Of a stretch of DNA of 64,000 nt, positions 23,860 through 34,995 are shown one piece after another (position 1 is the stretch's first letter; each line of letters begins with the position of its first letter). The notes beneath the pieces were generated by a model. The model was not told where the DNA came from. It saw nothing but the letters and a program-made list of their open reading frames with translations, and made no database searches. The position numbers were made by a program, and so were the translations under genes. Source of the DNA: Pseudisothecium myosuroides (taxonomy: Eukaryota > Streptophyta > Bryopsida > Hypnales > Lembophyllaceae); assembly GCA_951799445.1 (NCBI GenBank), contig OX637297.1:2852001-2916000 (forward strand), read 5' to 3'.

Positions 23860-24750
23860 CCAATGTATTTCTTCAACATATTATGCATAGTAATAAGTTG
23901 TAGGATCTACACATTTTTGTATAAAAAAATTTGAAAGATGAAATCTAACCATTTGGGAAGAATTGAAAATATATTTTTTTGAAATCCAAGCAACATGATC
24001 TTACAATTGGTAAGGTTTATTACTTTGAAATTTTAAGAGGGTATAATTTAACAAGTTTAGTAAAGGATTCTACAATTGGATTTGTTAATAAATAAATATA
24101 GATGAATATTTTAGCCTTGCTTTGGAGTTTTAGTACTTCAAAGCAATTTCATGCCTAAAAACATTGAATTCAGTTAGTAGTTAAACATTGCCTAAATGAG
24201 GAAAGCTTATTTCAAACACTTGTAAGTCAAAATTGTGTGTTTGTATGCCTTTACACTCTTGGGATTATGTTAACAATCTTATTGAAAGTATGTATAAAGA
24301 ACTTTAAACTAGTTGAATTTATTTTTTATGGTTGCCTAAAACTACCCACTACAAAAAAATGATCTTTTGAGACACAATTTTATAATTGCAATTTGGATTG
24401 GTCAAAAAAAATTTAGGCATTGAGCTAGTATTGAAACACCTTTGGTAAAAATTTGACCGGAATCATATTTTACAAATATTGCATTAGGAAAGGCTTGCCT
24501 AAAAATGAAAAATTGGCTTGAAATCATGCTTCAAGGGCTTTAAGTCAATTAATTATTTGGCATCAATGTGTCGACCTTGTCCTACTGCAACAAAACAAAA
24601 ATATTCCAAAATATTCCAAAATATTATGAATGTGCTAAGTAGAGTCATCTATAAGAGTGAATTGTTGCACCAATCTTCAACATGCGCTACAAAAACCTCA
24701 CAAAGCTGCCAACTACAAACCAAGATTCCCCAAAGCTCTTCCAACGTCTA
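23860..24750 (+). repeat. Dispersed repeat, first copy
   Basis: The block TAATAAGTTGTAGGATCTAC with its flanks (23890-24010) recurs at 26470-26610. A following piece (CCTACTGCAACAAAACAAAA at 24580) resembles 26625-26660. The two copies lie in direct orientation about 2.5 kb apart and diverge between the shared blocks. Apart from short frames (for example 24518-24751) there is no coding signal. Confidence 0.45.
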
Positions 24751-24752
24751 AA

Positions 24753-24973
24753 CACTACAAGAAAAAGGGGTGTTTTAAGTGAGTTTTTAAGTAGTGTCCT
24801 AGACACATGATTTTAAGTAATGACCTTTAAGGAGATTTTTAGCAAAATTTGACTTAAAAACATGTGTTTTAAGTCAAATTTTGCTAAAAATTGCCTTAAA
24901 GGTCATTACTTAAAATCATGTGTCTAGGATACTATTTAAAAACTCATTTAAAACACCCCTTTCTCTTGTAGTG
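24753..24973. mobile_element. CACTA-type MITE, 221 bp
   Basis: It starts CACTACAAGA and ends TCTTGTAGTG, as CACTA (En/Spm) termini do. It is flanked by AAA on both sides (24750-24752, 24974-24976), matching the 3-bp duplication of that superfamily. The whole element is a foldback: the segment from about 24765 to 24862 pairs with 24864 to 24962 almost completely. It has no coding sequence and must be mobilised in trans. Confidence 0.85.
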
Positions 24974-25104
24974 AAAGCCCCCTCATCCTCCAAAGTCTAC
25001 AATTTGATGTGCCTCTCCTTTGGTGCCGCCATGATGCACTTGACAAAAACCAACATCCAAAAATGCTAGATGACAAGAAATCCTAAAGTAGAAAGTATGA
25101 ATCC

Positions 25105-25215
25105 TAAACCTTAACCAATAGGGTATGAAACCTTGCCAAAAAACATATACTAAATCAACACACGCAATACTAATAACTACAACAAAGAACCAATCTAAAT
25201 TGTTGTAAACCACAA
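25105..25215 (+). repeat. Direct duplicate of 26885-26995
   Basis: AGGGTATGAAACCTTGCC through AACCAATCTAAATTGTTGTAAACCACAAG is repeated with few changes at 26890-26992. The two copies lie 1.8 kb apart in the same orientation and bracket the SINE-like and foldback repeats. Either a segmental duplication or two copies of one element could explain it. Confidence 0.55.
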
Positions 25216-25334
25216 GTAGAAAACTCAACATTCAAATCAACATAAAAGTGTTGATTTTTTCTGTTGATTTGGTCACATTGATCATCAACATAATTGTGTT
25301 GATTATTTCTAGTAATTTGGTCAATTACAAGGAA

Positions 25335-25505
25335 GGAAAAAAAAAATTGTTGCCCGAAAATTTTGGGCAACAAAAAAGAAATTTTCCACGTTGCCTAAAA
25401 ATTTTGGGTAGTCCTAGCGGTAGCCAATTGCCCATGAGATTTGAACCCAAGACCTTGGGCTCGATCACCAAAGGTTCTAACCAACACACCTCACTTGTAA
25501 TTACA
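25335..25505 (-). mobile_element. tRNA-derived SINE-like copy
   Basis: The minus strand reads GTGTGTTGGTTAGAACC (A-box-like) and then GGGTTCAAATCTC (B-box-like) about 35 bp later, as in an RNA polymerase III internal promoter. A body and a distal block with TTGCCTAAAAATTTTGGGCA follow. A copy with the same plan but different sequence is at 51003-51200. The tRNA-like part does not fold into a convincing full cloverleaf, so a SINE rather than a tRNA gene is favoured. Confidence 0.5.
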
Positions 25506-25577
25506 TGTGAAATATAAATAGTTTTTTCTTACTTTTAGAATTTTTTACATTTAGAATTTTGTGTTTTCTAAATTAGA

Positions 25578-25918
25578 AGACTTTGGCGGCCATTTAGGCA
25601 TAGGAAAACTACTTTTTTCAAAACACTTTGAACTAAGAAAAGTTGTAAAATTAAGGTAAGTTTCATCTCCAAAAGTTCGTTTGAGATTTGGAGACTCTAG
25701 TCAAAAGTTATGAACAAATTTTAGAGAGGATGTTTGAAAATGTCAAAGAAAATGTCCCTTCCAACCCCTCTCTAAAATTTGTTCATAACTTTTGATTGGA
25801 GTCTTGAAATCTCAAACAGATTTTTGAAGATGAAACTTAACTTGATTTACCAACTTTTTTCAAATTCAAAGTTTTGGAAAAAAAGTTATTTACTATGCCA
25901 AAATGGCCACCAAAGTCT
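25578..25918. repeat. ~340-bp foldback repeat, copy 2
   Basis: Ends are AGACTTTGGCGGCCATTT and AAATGGCCACCAAAGTCT. The two arms meet near 25745. Inner arm blocks (CAAAAGTTATGAACAAATTT on the left and AAATTTGTTCATAACTTTTG on the right) are exact complements over 20 bp. This is the best-preserved stem of the three copies. Confidence 0.8.
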
Positions 25919-26430
25919 ACTGAGTTTTAAGAAAAAACAAATTGGGAATGATTAAGTTAAAAAAAAGTTCATTGTAAATAGAATTCCAACCGCGGTGTTC
26001 TAACTCTTGAAGGACCAAATGGCGTTTCTTGGCAACATAGCAATAATTGTGGGCATGCAACTTATGACAAATGGAGTTTTTTTTGTTTTTCTTCAAGTTT
26101 TTCACATAACATGTGGTTAAAGAGTAGCTTCAAGCTAGCAGCAACAATTTTTGTAACTTTTGACTACATAATTAAAAGTAATTGCATGACATATAATTTT
26201 AATTGCTTGGTGGGCAACTCGGGAAACAAAAAAAATCATTGTCTTAAGAATAAAAAATTTTCAACTTGGTTTCTTAGATTTATATTTACTTGAAAAGTTT
26301 AGAAGAAAGGTATGAAGAGTTTTATTTTCTAGGCAATTAAGGAATCTCTACTCAAAAATGAACTTTGAAGTCCTTTATTTAATTCAATTTGCAAAATTTG
26401 CAAAAAAAAATCCTTTGAGTGTAGATTATG
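25919..26430. repeat. Repeat tail, second copy
   Basis: Same order of blocks as 15864-16420 (AATGATTAAGTTAA, TTGGCAACATAGCAA, AAAGAGTAGCTTCAAG, TTGCTTGGTGGGCAAC). It confirms that the foldback plus tail move or amplify together as a unit of about 0.9 kb. Confidence 0.55.
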
Positions 26431-26724
26431 TATTTCCAACTTAATTCTTCAATATATTATGGATAGTAATAAGTTGTAGGATCTACACATTTTTGTCTAA
26501 AAAGTTTGTCATGAAAAATGAAATCTAATTAATCATTTGAGAATGGTTGAAAATAATTTATTTTTGAAATTCAAGTGACATAATCTCGCAATTCGTAAGG
26601 TTTTCAATGTGTTAACTTTGCCCTACTACAATGAAACAAACACATTTTGAAAGATTCCAAAATATTAAAAGATTCCAAAAAAATTCCAAAAAAATTTCAA
26701 AAAATTTCAAAAAGATTTTAGATT

Positions 26725-26887
26725 CCTTGAAATTCTGTTGATGTGGTCTTTGCACTATTCAAATCAACAGAAAGTGGGTGGTCATTTTGTTGGCTTTTAT
26801 AGAAAGTCCTTATAGTGCTCTAATCAACAAAAATGAACAGAAATCAATTGATTTTCTATTGATTTGGTCATGATTTTTCTACTAGTG
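26725..26887. mobile_element. Fragment ending in a CACTA-type terminus
   Basis: The segment ends TTTTTCTACTAGTG, the inverse of a CACTAGTAGAAAAA terminus. Its interior has inverted pieces of TCAACAGAAA and TCTGTTGAT. No matching left terminus or target duplication is found, so the element is truncated or its left end has diverged. Confidence 0.35.
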
Positions 26888-26995
26888 TAGGGCATGAAAC
26901 CTTTCCAAAAAACAAATACTAAATCAATACACGCAATACTAATAACCTCAACAAAGAACCAATCTAAACCGCTGTAAACCACAAGAATTGAAAGC
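26885..26995 (+). repeat. Direct duplicate of 25105-25215
   Basis: Second copy of the duplicated segment. It continues into a 100-codon minus-strand frame (26824-27129) of hydrophobic, low-complexity composition that I do not regard as a gene. Confidence 0.5.
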
Positions 26996-27434
26996 AACCC
27001 TAAACCTACAAAGTTGCAACAAGCAAGGAAACATGCAAGGAAAGCACATTCAAAACATAATGGTAAAGGTAGGGCTATTTGCACCTTAAACCCTAATCGC
27101 TTAGAAACTACCGCGTGAGTTGCTAGCAAACAAAAGGTCTCAATTCATCCATCAAAATGGCCTGTTACCATTGTTTTTCCACCAACCAAGCAAGTTAGCA
27201 ATACCATAAATTGAACTTATTCATAAAAAATTTCTAGAATCCATATCTTGAAGGCTATCTAAGAACAATTTTTTTTAAATATGAGGTTTTATTTATACAT
27301 GTATCTTACTTATAATTGAATGTACCTAATTCTATACATTGTATATTTTACCTCTAAGATTTTTCTAATTTTTTGACACCTATATTATGAATACTTCCCT
27401 ATATTATGCCGCATGTTGTTTGGTAAAAAAATAT

Positions 27435-28410
27435 AAGTGAATCTCCCATGACAATGCCATTGGTGACAATGAGAATAGACATGTGTTCTACTTTTGGTCC
27501 TTCTTGTTGCCAAAAATATTGTTTCCCAAGGTATATGTCAATTGCATGCTTATGGATCACACTCATAGTAACATTGATGCTTTAAGTTGTTGAAGAGGTG
27601 GAGTATGTTGTTGAAGAAGGATACAATAACCTCTCCCCCATTCTTTCTCTCATAAAGTCCTTTATGGATATAAAATTTGTTCCTACAATTCCTCATCTTG
27701 TAAAAGAAGTGCTAGATTTTTAAGGTTTTGATTTAGGAATTCATTATAGAAGGAGACAAGTCACTTATTGAACATACCAAGGCTCAATAGTTCAAATTCT
27801 ATTTTGATTTAAGAGACTGTCCACTCCTGAAGTACAATATTTTGTAAACAAATTTGAATTGGTTACCTAAAGAAGGTAGCAGGATTAAATTGTGGCAAGA
27901 GGATTCAAAAGGTCAAAATTTGTAGCCTCAAGGAGAGCTAGTCCTTGTTGCCTTATGTCCCATGAGAGGTGTTGATGAAATTTCCAAAGGTATAATAAGA
28001 TTCATCAAGTACTAGGAGACTATGTTCAATAAAGACCAAGTAGGAGAATATAAAAGATGTTATGAGCATTTTGTGCACTATCTGCAAACAATGAAAGCAG
28101 GGTTGTATGAACCTATTGAGCTGTCAATTTCTTTAAAGGACGGCTTTTGATTGTCTACTTGTGTTGCACCAACAATTGAAGATCAATTTGAAAAAAATCG
28201 TGAGATTAAGGAAGCATTCAAAGAAGATGATGTCTATGTAGGGCAATTATGTGATTGTCCACTGTAAGCCTTTTGGTTGGATCGTTATCTATTTGAAGGC
28301 TACTTTGTTGATATTTATCTCGTGGATGATGATAAAAACATTGGGTAGTTAACATTGACATTACCTAAAATTTGTTTAGAGAAAATTGAGGCTCATTACC
28401 TATAACATGG
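27435..28410 (+). pseudogene. DDE-transposase-like protein, C-terminal part
   Basis: Reading with frameshifts gives DNAIGDNENRHVFYFWSF, then VNCMLMDHTHSNIDA (27540-27580), LNWLPKEGSRIKLWQEDSKG near 27850-27915, LVLVALCPMRGVDEISKG, YEHFVHYLQTMKAGLYEPIE and FEKNREIKEAFKEDDVYVG up to about 28245. The DNAxGDNxNR...DHTHxxID order is the C-terminal continuation of the family whose front half is at 13390-14480. Many stops make it dead. It starts almost exactly where the upstream fragment loses homology, so the two may be one element split by about 13 kb of later insertions; a short overlap around the shared NA dipeptide leaves two separate copies possible. Confidence 0.5.
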
Positions 28411-30110
28411 TTTTCTAATAGTGAATTTAAAAAAAAAATTCCATTGTCCAACAGTTTTGGAACAAAAAATTTCAATGTAATGTTGACTAGAGAATCCAAC
28501 CAAAAAAACAAGCATAAACAACAATTTTGGGTTGTTTTGGTCACAATTTTTTCTAATAATTCTTAGTAGATCATATTCATCATAGGAGTAAGTCCTAGAT
28601 AAATATATATGCAGATGTTGTAAGAAATGCACAACAGCTTAGTTGTTATTGGTAGTTTTTTTCTATTGTACTTCATTTTTTCTTAAATGCTAGTTTATTT
28701 CATTTCATCACTATTACATTATAAATTCATATTTGTTGTATTTCAATACTGAATGGTTCATTTAATGTAAGTTGCTTTAAGATTAAGTTTTCTTCTTTCG
28801 TAATAAGTGATAGATTCATTGCAAGTGATTATATTTGTATTTTATTTGTGTTCCCACCATGTTTGCTGAAGCTTTAGACTTAGTATTGTGAACTAACCTT
28901 CCAAAGTTAGTCTCTTGATTTAGGGTTATAATGTATTTATTTTGATTTCAAATGTTTATGTGGATCAAAGTGCACTTATAAAATTACATGGACCCTTGAG
29001 CTTCAAGCCTAAATATTCCATTGACTATGATTTGTTACATTAATAAAATTTGGAATTTAGATGGGCTAAGGATTTAAATAGTTTGTTTAGAATTTAGGAA
29101 TTACTACCTCTACTCTTCTTGTGATCCACACCGCCATATTGGAATTTAGCAACCTATGTTCAATACACTCTTGTCTAATAGAAAATTAAATCTCACCATC
29201 ATATTGGACGTCTGACGTTGCATGTTGTACTAGATAAGTGTTGAAGATGCATGATGTTTTTGTTTAATAAGGCCATATTCAACAACTTAGATGATTTGAA
29301 ATCTCCCCATAATTACAACCTTAAAGTTAGAAAGTGATAGGTTTTTATAAAATTGAGAAATTTTAATCAAATGAAACCTTATTATGTCAAAATTGAAACT
29401 TGGGATTAATTTCTTTAAAAGTGATCCTTAAAGTTGATTCTACTAGAAAATGTGGGGTCTACTAGACATCTTGCAAGTTTTGTTTGTCGTGTTGTTGTCA
29501 GGTTCAAGAAGACAACACATGTATGCACATGTATGTTTAAAGTTCTAATTGTGAATAAGAAGCCTTGCATGGTTGGATTCATGTTCATTCTACCATGCAG
29601 GATTTTTTAGGAAGAATTTAAATTTATTGTGTATTTTTTAAGACAAAAATGATAAAATATTATATGAAATACAAAATGTACTTAAAAAATTTGAAATTTT
29701 CATTGTAGATGTACATTATAGTGTATAAAGTCATAGTATAAATCAAAAGTTATCGTGTCACTTGAAATGTAGACAGTCAACAAACCATGGTTATAATTCT
29801 AAATTTTATATTGCAATAATAAAAAGGAATTTACAAATTCTTTATAATTTCTAATTGCAATAGGAAGTGCACTTGGTAAGCTTCATTTCAATAGTTATAT
29901 TGAAATTTGAAAAATATCATTTTTATGGCTAAAATGCACATCAACAACAAATACCAAAAAATGGACAAAATATACTATAAGGGTGATTTGTGCATGAAGC
30001 ATCTTCTTCTTCAAAAAAAGTCAATAAAACCATAATGGAGGAATTTGGTATTATTGAACATTTTAAATTTTAAGTATAATAGGTGCATATCAAAAGACTT
30101 CCAAACTTCA
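28411..30110. other. AT-rich DNA without a recognisable gene
   Basis: Only short frames, A/T runs and scattered simple sequence. No inverted-repeat element with clear ends was found. Confidence 0.45.
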
Positions 30111-30114
30111 CGTT

Positions 30115-31090
30115 AAATTACGTTCCAACAACAATGAGAATAAAATATCTCCTGTGACCTCTTGTGCCAGCTTTGCAGATAGACCTTCACAAAGAAGTTA
30201 CATCCTTTTTACATGAAATCCAATATAGGAGTTATGCCAAAGTCTAACATTAGTGAGCACATGCATACATTGCCTCTTTATCTCATAATAGTTGTATAGA
30301 ACACATCATGCTAGGGTAACAAGAGTAGCCTTATCAATAGACATAATGAATTTTTTTGGAATGGGTCAATAATTTTTAAAGGTTCTAAATGCTTGTTTAA
30401 TAACTACTCTACAACTATTTACTAAGGATTCAAATCTTGTCAAAAAACATGTAATATTTTTAATAAGTAATCAACTGAAAATAGAAGTTCTTAAACTTCA
30501 TAACCAAAAAAAACATTGGAAAAAAAAACATATCTAAATTGATCCACCATTATTGGATTGGTTTGAAATTCTTGAGTGTATATGGTTTGTTTGGATGAAT
30601 TGTATTACCAATCAAATATGGTCTAATATCCATTCTACTCAAGCGGATGACTAATGTTGCAAGAATTTGTCTTATGCTCAAATGCGCAACAAAAGAAGAC
30701 ACAAAAAATTGACCAACATCATGTACATCTCTGGATTTGCCTACAAAGACATTTCAAAACATTCTGTTTGCATCATATATTACTTACAAAATAGTATTAT
30801 GAAATTTCTTTTGATTAAAAAATCCTAGGGCATGGAAGTATATTGTTTATTTGATTGGATGTTGGAGGGATATAGGTGCCATCGATTGCACTAGCTATAT
30901 TTGATAATCCAGTGATGTCTCGAAAACTTTCTATGATGCTTTGTAAGCAATTGCCATGAGGTATGTAAATAAACTAAAAGAATAAACCATCTTCAACAGC
31001 CTTTTATGCATGACATACAATTAGCTGGATGGTAGATGTTAGGGCAAGGACATAGCATGTGCATGGGCTGAATGCTATTACGCCTTGAAA
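30115..31090 (-). pseudogene. PIF/Harbinger (HARBI1-like) transposase, decayed copy
   Basis: On the minus strand the pieces read, in order: IPHGNCLQSIIESF and DITGLSNIASAIDGTYIPPT (31000-30880), a frameshifted NVFVGKSRDVHDVG part, then VVIKQAFRTFKN, MSIDKATLVTLA and GLSAKLAQEVTGDILFSLLL (about 30390-30130). AIDG carries the first catalytic Asp of the Harbinger nuclease, and the VVIKQAF helix corresponds to the conserved region around its last acidic residue (family knowledge). Block by block it matches the plus-strand copy at 47546-48455, so both belong to one family. Frameshifts and stops throughout show it is inactive. No Myb-like partner was found next to it. Confidence 0.6.
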
Positions 31091-31324
31091 AGATTAAAAA
31101 AATTATAAGAATTGAACGTTAGTTCAATTCATTTTTCCACTATATAAAAGCAAGTGAGAAATGAAGGACAATGAATGATTTTGCATCATTCACCATGTAA
31201 ATAGCAAGATATTTGCATTTGAGTGAAGCATTAGGAAAAACTTTAGCCCTCAAAAAGACTGTTAGTTTTTTATTTTCGGCACCTCCGGGGTGCAATTACT
31301 AAAAATTAAAAAAACTAAAAAATG

Positions 31325-31440
31325 AATTATTATTATTATTATTAAATACTTATATTAATTCCAATCTGATATGGCACTAGTAGCACTGATGTCGCACCAC
31401 TAGTGCCACATCAGATTTCAAAATTTTAATTTTTTTAAAT
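31325..31440. repeat. ATT microsatellite and short palindrome
   Basis: An ATT run at 31326-31345 is followed by an inverted repeat, AATCTGATATGGCACTAGT / ACTAGTGCCACATCAGATT (about 31353-31411), with AT-rich flanks that also pair. It is probably a small foldback element or cruciform-prone site. Confidence 0.55.
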
Positions 31441-32274
31441 TATTATTGTTATTTTTTCCATAATTGCATTGCAAGAGTGCAAAACTCGCAGCCTTGTTGA
31501 AGGTTGAAAATTTGACTAATGAAAACCGGGTTTTTTTGCACCTAGCTTGACTACATTTTAAAGCTTTGAATCTCTTTAGATAAAAAATTGTCCTACCAAT
31601 TTTGACTTAAACTTTTACTTTTTTTGAAGAGTTTAGTTGAAAGTTTAGGAAAAAAAATAAAAAAATAAAAAAATAGATTTTCATTCCCTAAAAAATCATT
31701 AAGTGGCAGTAGGTGTGAAATTAAAAGAAAAACTAAATTGTTAATAGATCTAAGATGGAATTGAAACACAATATTCTCAATGGTGTAGTTGTTTTAGCAA
31801 TTGAAATAAATCTTGATGATTTTTTTTTTTTTTAAATTGTAAAAATTGCATTTGAAAATGATTTCATTGGTTGTTTTTCAAAAAGCTACTTGGATTGTCC
31901 AAAAAACAAGATCGTCAATAACTTTTTCCTCACTAGTCCAAATAGAATGAATCAAATCTTATTCTATTGACAAAAATATTTTCTTGGAAGAGAAAAAAAT
32001 TTAAAAATTTAATTTTGACTTTTATGCTATTTTTTTTGTACTGCCTAATGAACCCCATGTTAGACTTTCTGCTCCTCGACACCAATTTAAATAAAAATTA
32101 TATTCCCTAAAAGCTAATGTGTTTTCCTACCTTTAAAAAAAGTTTCAAAAAATTTCAACAAAAATTGAGATCGTTTAAACCCACTTGAAATCCATTTTGT
32201 CACATGTGGGGACTATATATTTGATAACCAATGAGCCACGGTAGTAACAAATAGGTTATCAAACATAACCAGTT

Positions 32275-32462
32275 CACTAGAAGAAAAGTGCGTTACATTC
32301 CCTGAAAATGCGTCACCTTGTTTCTGTTGAGTTCCTGTTTCAAAACGCAGTGGAAAAGCCAAAAAATGCAGTTTTCTGCGTTTTAACTGCGTTTTGAAAC
32401 GGGAACCCAACAAAAACAAGGTGACGCGTTTCTAGGGAATTTAACATAGTTTTCTTCTAGTG
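32275..32462. mobile_element. CACTA-like MITE, 188 bp
   Basis: It starts CACTAGAAGAAAA and ends TTTTCTTCTAGTG. AGTT lies immediately outside both ends, a possible target duplication. The interior is a foldback with GCGTCACCTTGTTT and its complement AAACAAGGTGACGC, and with TGCGTTTTGAAAC. It has no coding capacity. A CACTAGAAGAAAC terminus at 52267 may be the left end of a relative. Confidence 0.75.
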
Positions 32463-32625
32463 AGTTGCTCATTTTTCAATCACAACCTTTGATCTTTATG
32501 ATCCAAGGGTATAGGAAGCAAGTTGAAAGAAAAGTAGGTTATGAATTGCAACTTGTAATGGCAATGGTGATGGGTTGCAAATGGGGCGGTGCCACGTTAG
32601 AGTTGAAAAGTCAACAACCAATTAT

Positions 32626-32872
32626 GGAACTTTAACCCTAAAACATCGATGCAGCCATTCTATAGTCAATGGATGACAGAGAATCAAACTGTGTAGGACA
32701 GAAATGCAACTATTTATCCTCGGAATTTGTTGTGAAGAAGGAAGATCTTCTAGGCAGCTTGACTTCCAATGAGCGCTTTTGCAATTTTGTAAGCCAATGA
32801 TTCACACGGTAATGCAAAAGGATGATTTTGAGGATCACTTTTTCGTCCTTTAAGGGTTAAAGGTTAAAAAAC
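32626..32872 (+). repeat. Dispersed repeat C, copy 1
   Basis: This ~250-bp block aligns with the reverse complement of 46123-46362. Shared landmarks in order are GTAGGACAGAA, GCTTGACTTCCAATGAG, a CACGGTxAT block, CGTCCTT and GGGTTAAxGGTTAAAAAA. The other copy lies in the promoter region of SPO11-2. No terminal inverted repeats or coding sequence are seen. Confidence 0.7.
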
Positions 32873-32889
32873 TGGATACAAAAATAAGC

Positions 32890-34183
32890 ATGTTGTGTTG
32901 CTATACCATCTTTGTAAGAAGCAGATGGTACACACAAAGTGATGACCCTAAAAATGAACGGCTTCCAATTATCTCATTGACATCTTCATTGGGGAGAAAA
33001 AAATTCAAACAAATGTACTGATTTTCATTTGTAAGAAGATTGTCGTTGATAGGCAAACATGGAAGTTGAACATTATAGTCTCCTGCACTACAATAGCCTT
33101 TATTCACCTTGTAGAAACCTTCCACAATAGAACTAAGTGAAACTCCAGAGTATCAGCAATGCTTGTCATCACCCACTTGAATTTGCAAAATCTACATATA
33201 TGACTACCAAATACAAGCAAAAACATGGAGATTCATTTTTCTCGAACAAAAACTAGAGAAGAAATTTCAAATTTAATCAAAAATTCAAATGAAATTTCAA
33301 ATTGAAAAGCTGAAAGAACTAATTTCCAGATCTCAAATTAGGGAAGATTGACACCTTAGCATCAAACTCTAATACTAGAGAAACTTGATGGAAATCTTAA
33401 GATCAGAGTCACGCCACACTGATGATCGGAGTGACGAAGAAAACCAACATCAAGAAAAACAGAAAGTTGCACCTAAATCGTCTCAATCAAAAGCAAAACG
33501 CATTATCCAGCCAACAATTTCAGAAATTTTCACTACTGCCCTAGCATGAGTGCTTAATAGTATAGGTTGGAAAACAAACAGAATTTAGGACAAGAAAGAC
33601 TACAAATGATGTACTCAACGCTGCTGAACCAAAAAAGGAGCCCCAATTTGGACCTTGAGGTCCTTCACAGGAGATAACTCAAACCCAAAACCCTTTGTGC
33701 TAGACCTATTGTGTTAAACCTCAAGCTCATGGAGAATCAATGCACAAATACAGAACTCAAGTTCAATGACGAAGAGCAATCAATAGAAGACTCACAAGCA
33801 AGAACATGAATCTGTAACGAGAGCTAATTTTCAAATTAGGAGGAAGAAGACGCTGTGAATTGTCATTCCATGTTGCGGGACACACAAGATCGATACGAAA
33901 ACAACACAAAAATGGTGAAAACTTCAAAATTTAAAGCGCAGAGAAATCGCAATATGTGCTTCTTGAACTACAATCGCAAATGAAAACACATCGTTGTGAG
34001 AAATCAAGACCGTTTGCCTATAATCACCGAAGTCCAAACCGACCGAATTTCAATGGAGACAAGGTCGTTCCGACACCTAGAGCCTCATAAAAACTCATCG
34101 TAAAATTCCATAAACCATCAATACAAAATTAGAATGCAGTGGTATGAAGCAACGACTTCAACAAGATGAGGAGGGTTTACGTA
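32890..34183. other. No recognisable gene
   Basis: On the minus strand the sequence is T-rich and intron- or leader-like. One 74-codon minus frame (32901-33125) is not recognised. Confidence 0.35.
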
Positions 34184-34642
34184 CTAGAGAACAGACTGCA
34201 TGTTGCGAATTCTATAGCAGTAAGCGGCACTAGGCGTGCCCGGAGGGCGAGACCTGTGACCGCACGCTATTGCAAAATCCGCAACATGCAGCCCATTTCC
34301 TAGCGTTAAGAGTTGGGAGTTCCCCCTTGTGTTCCCTGTGCAAATGGCAGAATCGGCCAGGGCGGAAGATTCGGTGACAGAATCAGCAGCGCCTCTCCTA
34401 CTGCGCATTTGGCCTCCCAATTTAGCCAGCAAACCTTCCAAATCAGCAAGTCCGATTCTTAATGCGGTCAACTTGTAGAAGGACGAGGTTCTCCCCCACT
34501 TGCGCCACGCAGACTTCTTAGAGCATGCCACTTGGCATTTCCATTGGATTTGGGGAGGGGGACCTCCAACTGCTTTTATAAGAGTAGGCGACCCATTCTT
34601 GATCACACTCCATTTCCACAGCATAGGATACTGTATTTCCAT
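34184..34642 (-). other. 152-codon ORF, unidentified, downstream of a TATA-like box
   Basis: A GC-richer minus-strand frame with MEIQYPMLWKWSVIKNG at its start, ALRIGLADLEGLLAKLGG in the middle and a Ser/Ala-rich second half. A TATA-like TCTTATAAAAGC sits inside its 5' part (34573-34582, minus), which would place a transcription start within the frame and argues against this start codon. A strong 96-nt hairpin occupies its 3' end. It could be a captured gene fragment or a non-coding hairpin transcript. No family is recognised. Confidence 0.25.
34196..34291. ncRNA. Candidate 96-nt hairpin RNA
   Basis: 12 perfect outer pairs (CTGCATGTTGCG with CGCAACATGCAG) continue into an interrupted stem of about 25 further positions and a loop of roughly 20 nt rich in G and C. 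Size and shape resemble a plant microRNA precursor. A TATA-like box lies about 280 bp upstream on the minus strand. Expression is not shown by sequence alone. Confidence 0.35.
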
Positions 34643-34682
34643 TCAAGTGGCCATGTGTAATTGCTTTCGTGGAAAAGTCCCC

Positions 34683-34995
34683 CCACTGCAATAGTACTAC
34701 ATCAATACTGACGCAATTCCCTTACTACACAATATTGATGCATTACAAAATGTGTAGCTTTTTAATATTGAAAAATTAGGTATTTTGCAGTATTAATGTA
34801 GTACAAATTGCATAGCTATTTAGTTTCAAAAAATTAGGTATTGTTGCAATACTACAACAACTAAAATTGCAGCAATATTGATTAGACTAAGAGTGCTGCA
34901 GTAATATTAATAAGTAGGATCTGTCTAAGAAACATATTATAGCAATTTTGTACAAAGTAGCAAAGTTGTATTGAAACAATATTGTAGAAGTACAA
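34683..34995. repeat. AT-rich block of degenerate CAATATTG repeats
   Basis: Many imperfect copies of GCAATAC, CAATATTG and GTAGTAC. The same vocabulary recurs at 36715-36790, 41075-41265, 41860-41910 and 42320-42360, suggesting one dispersed repeat family whose ends I cannot define. Confidence 0.4.

Noticed and set aside
25248..25517. 89-codon plus ORF
   Set aside because: Runs across simple IR sequence and through the SINE-like copy in antisense; a chance frame.
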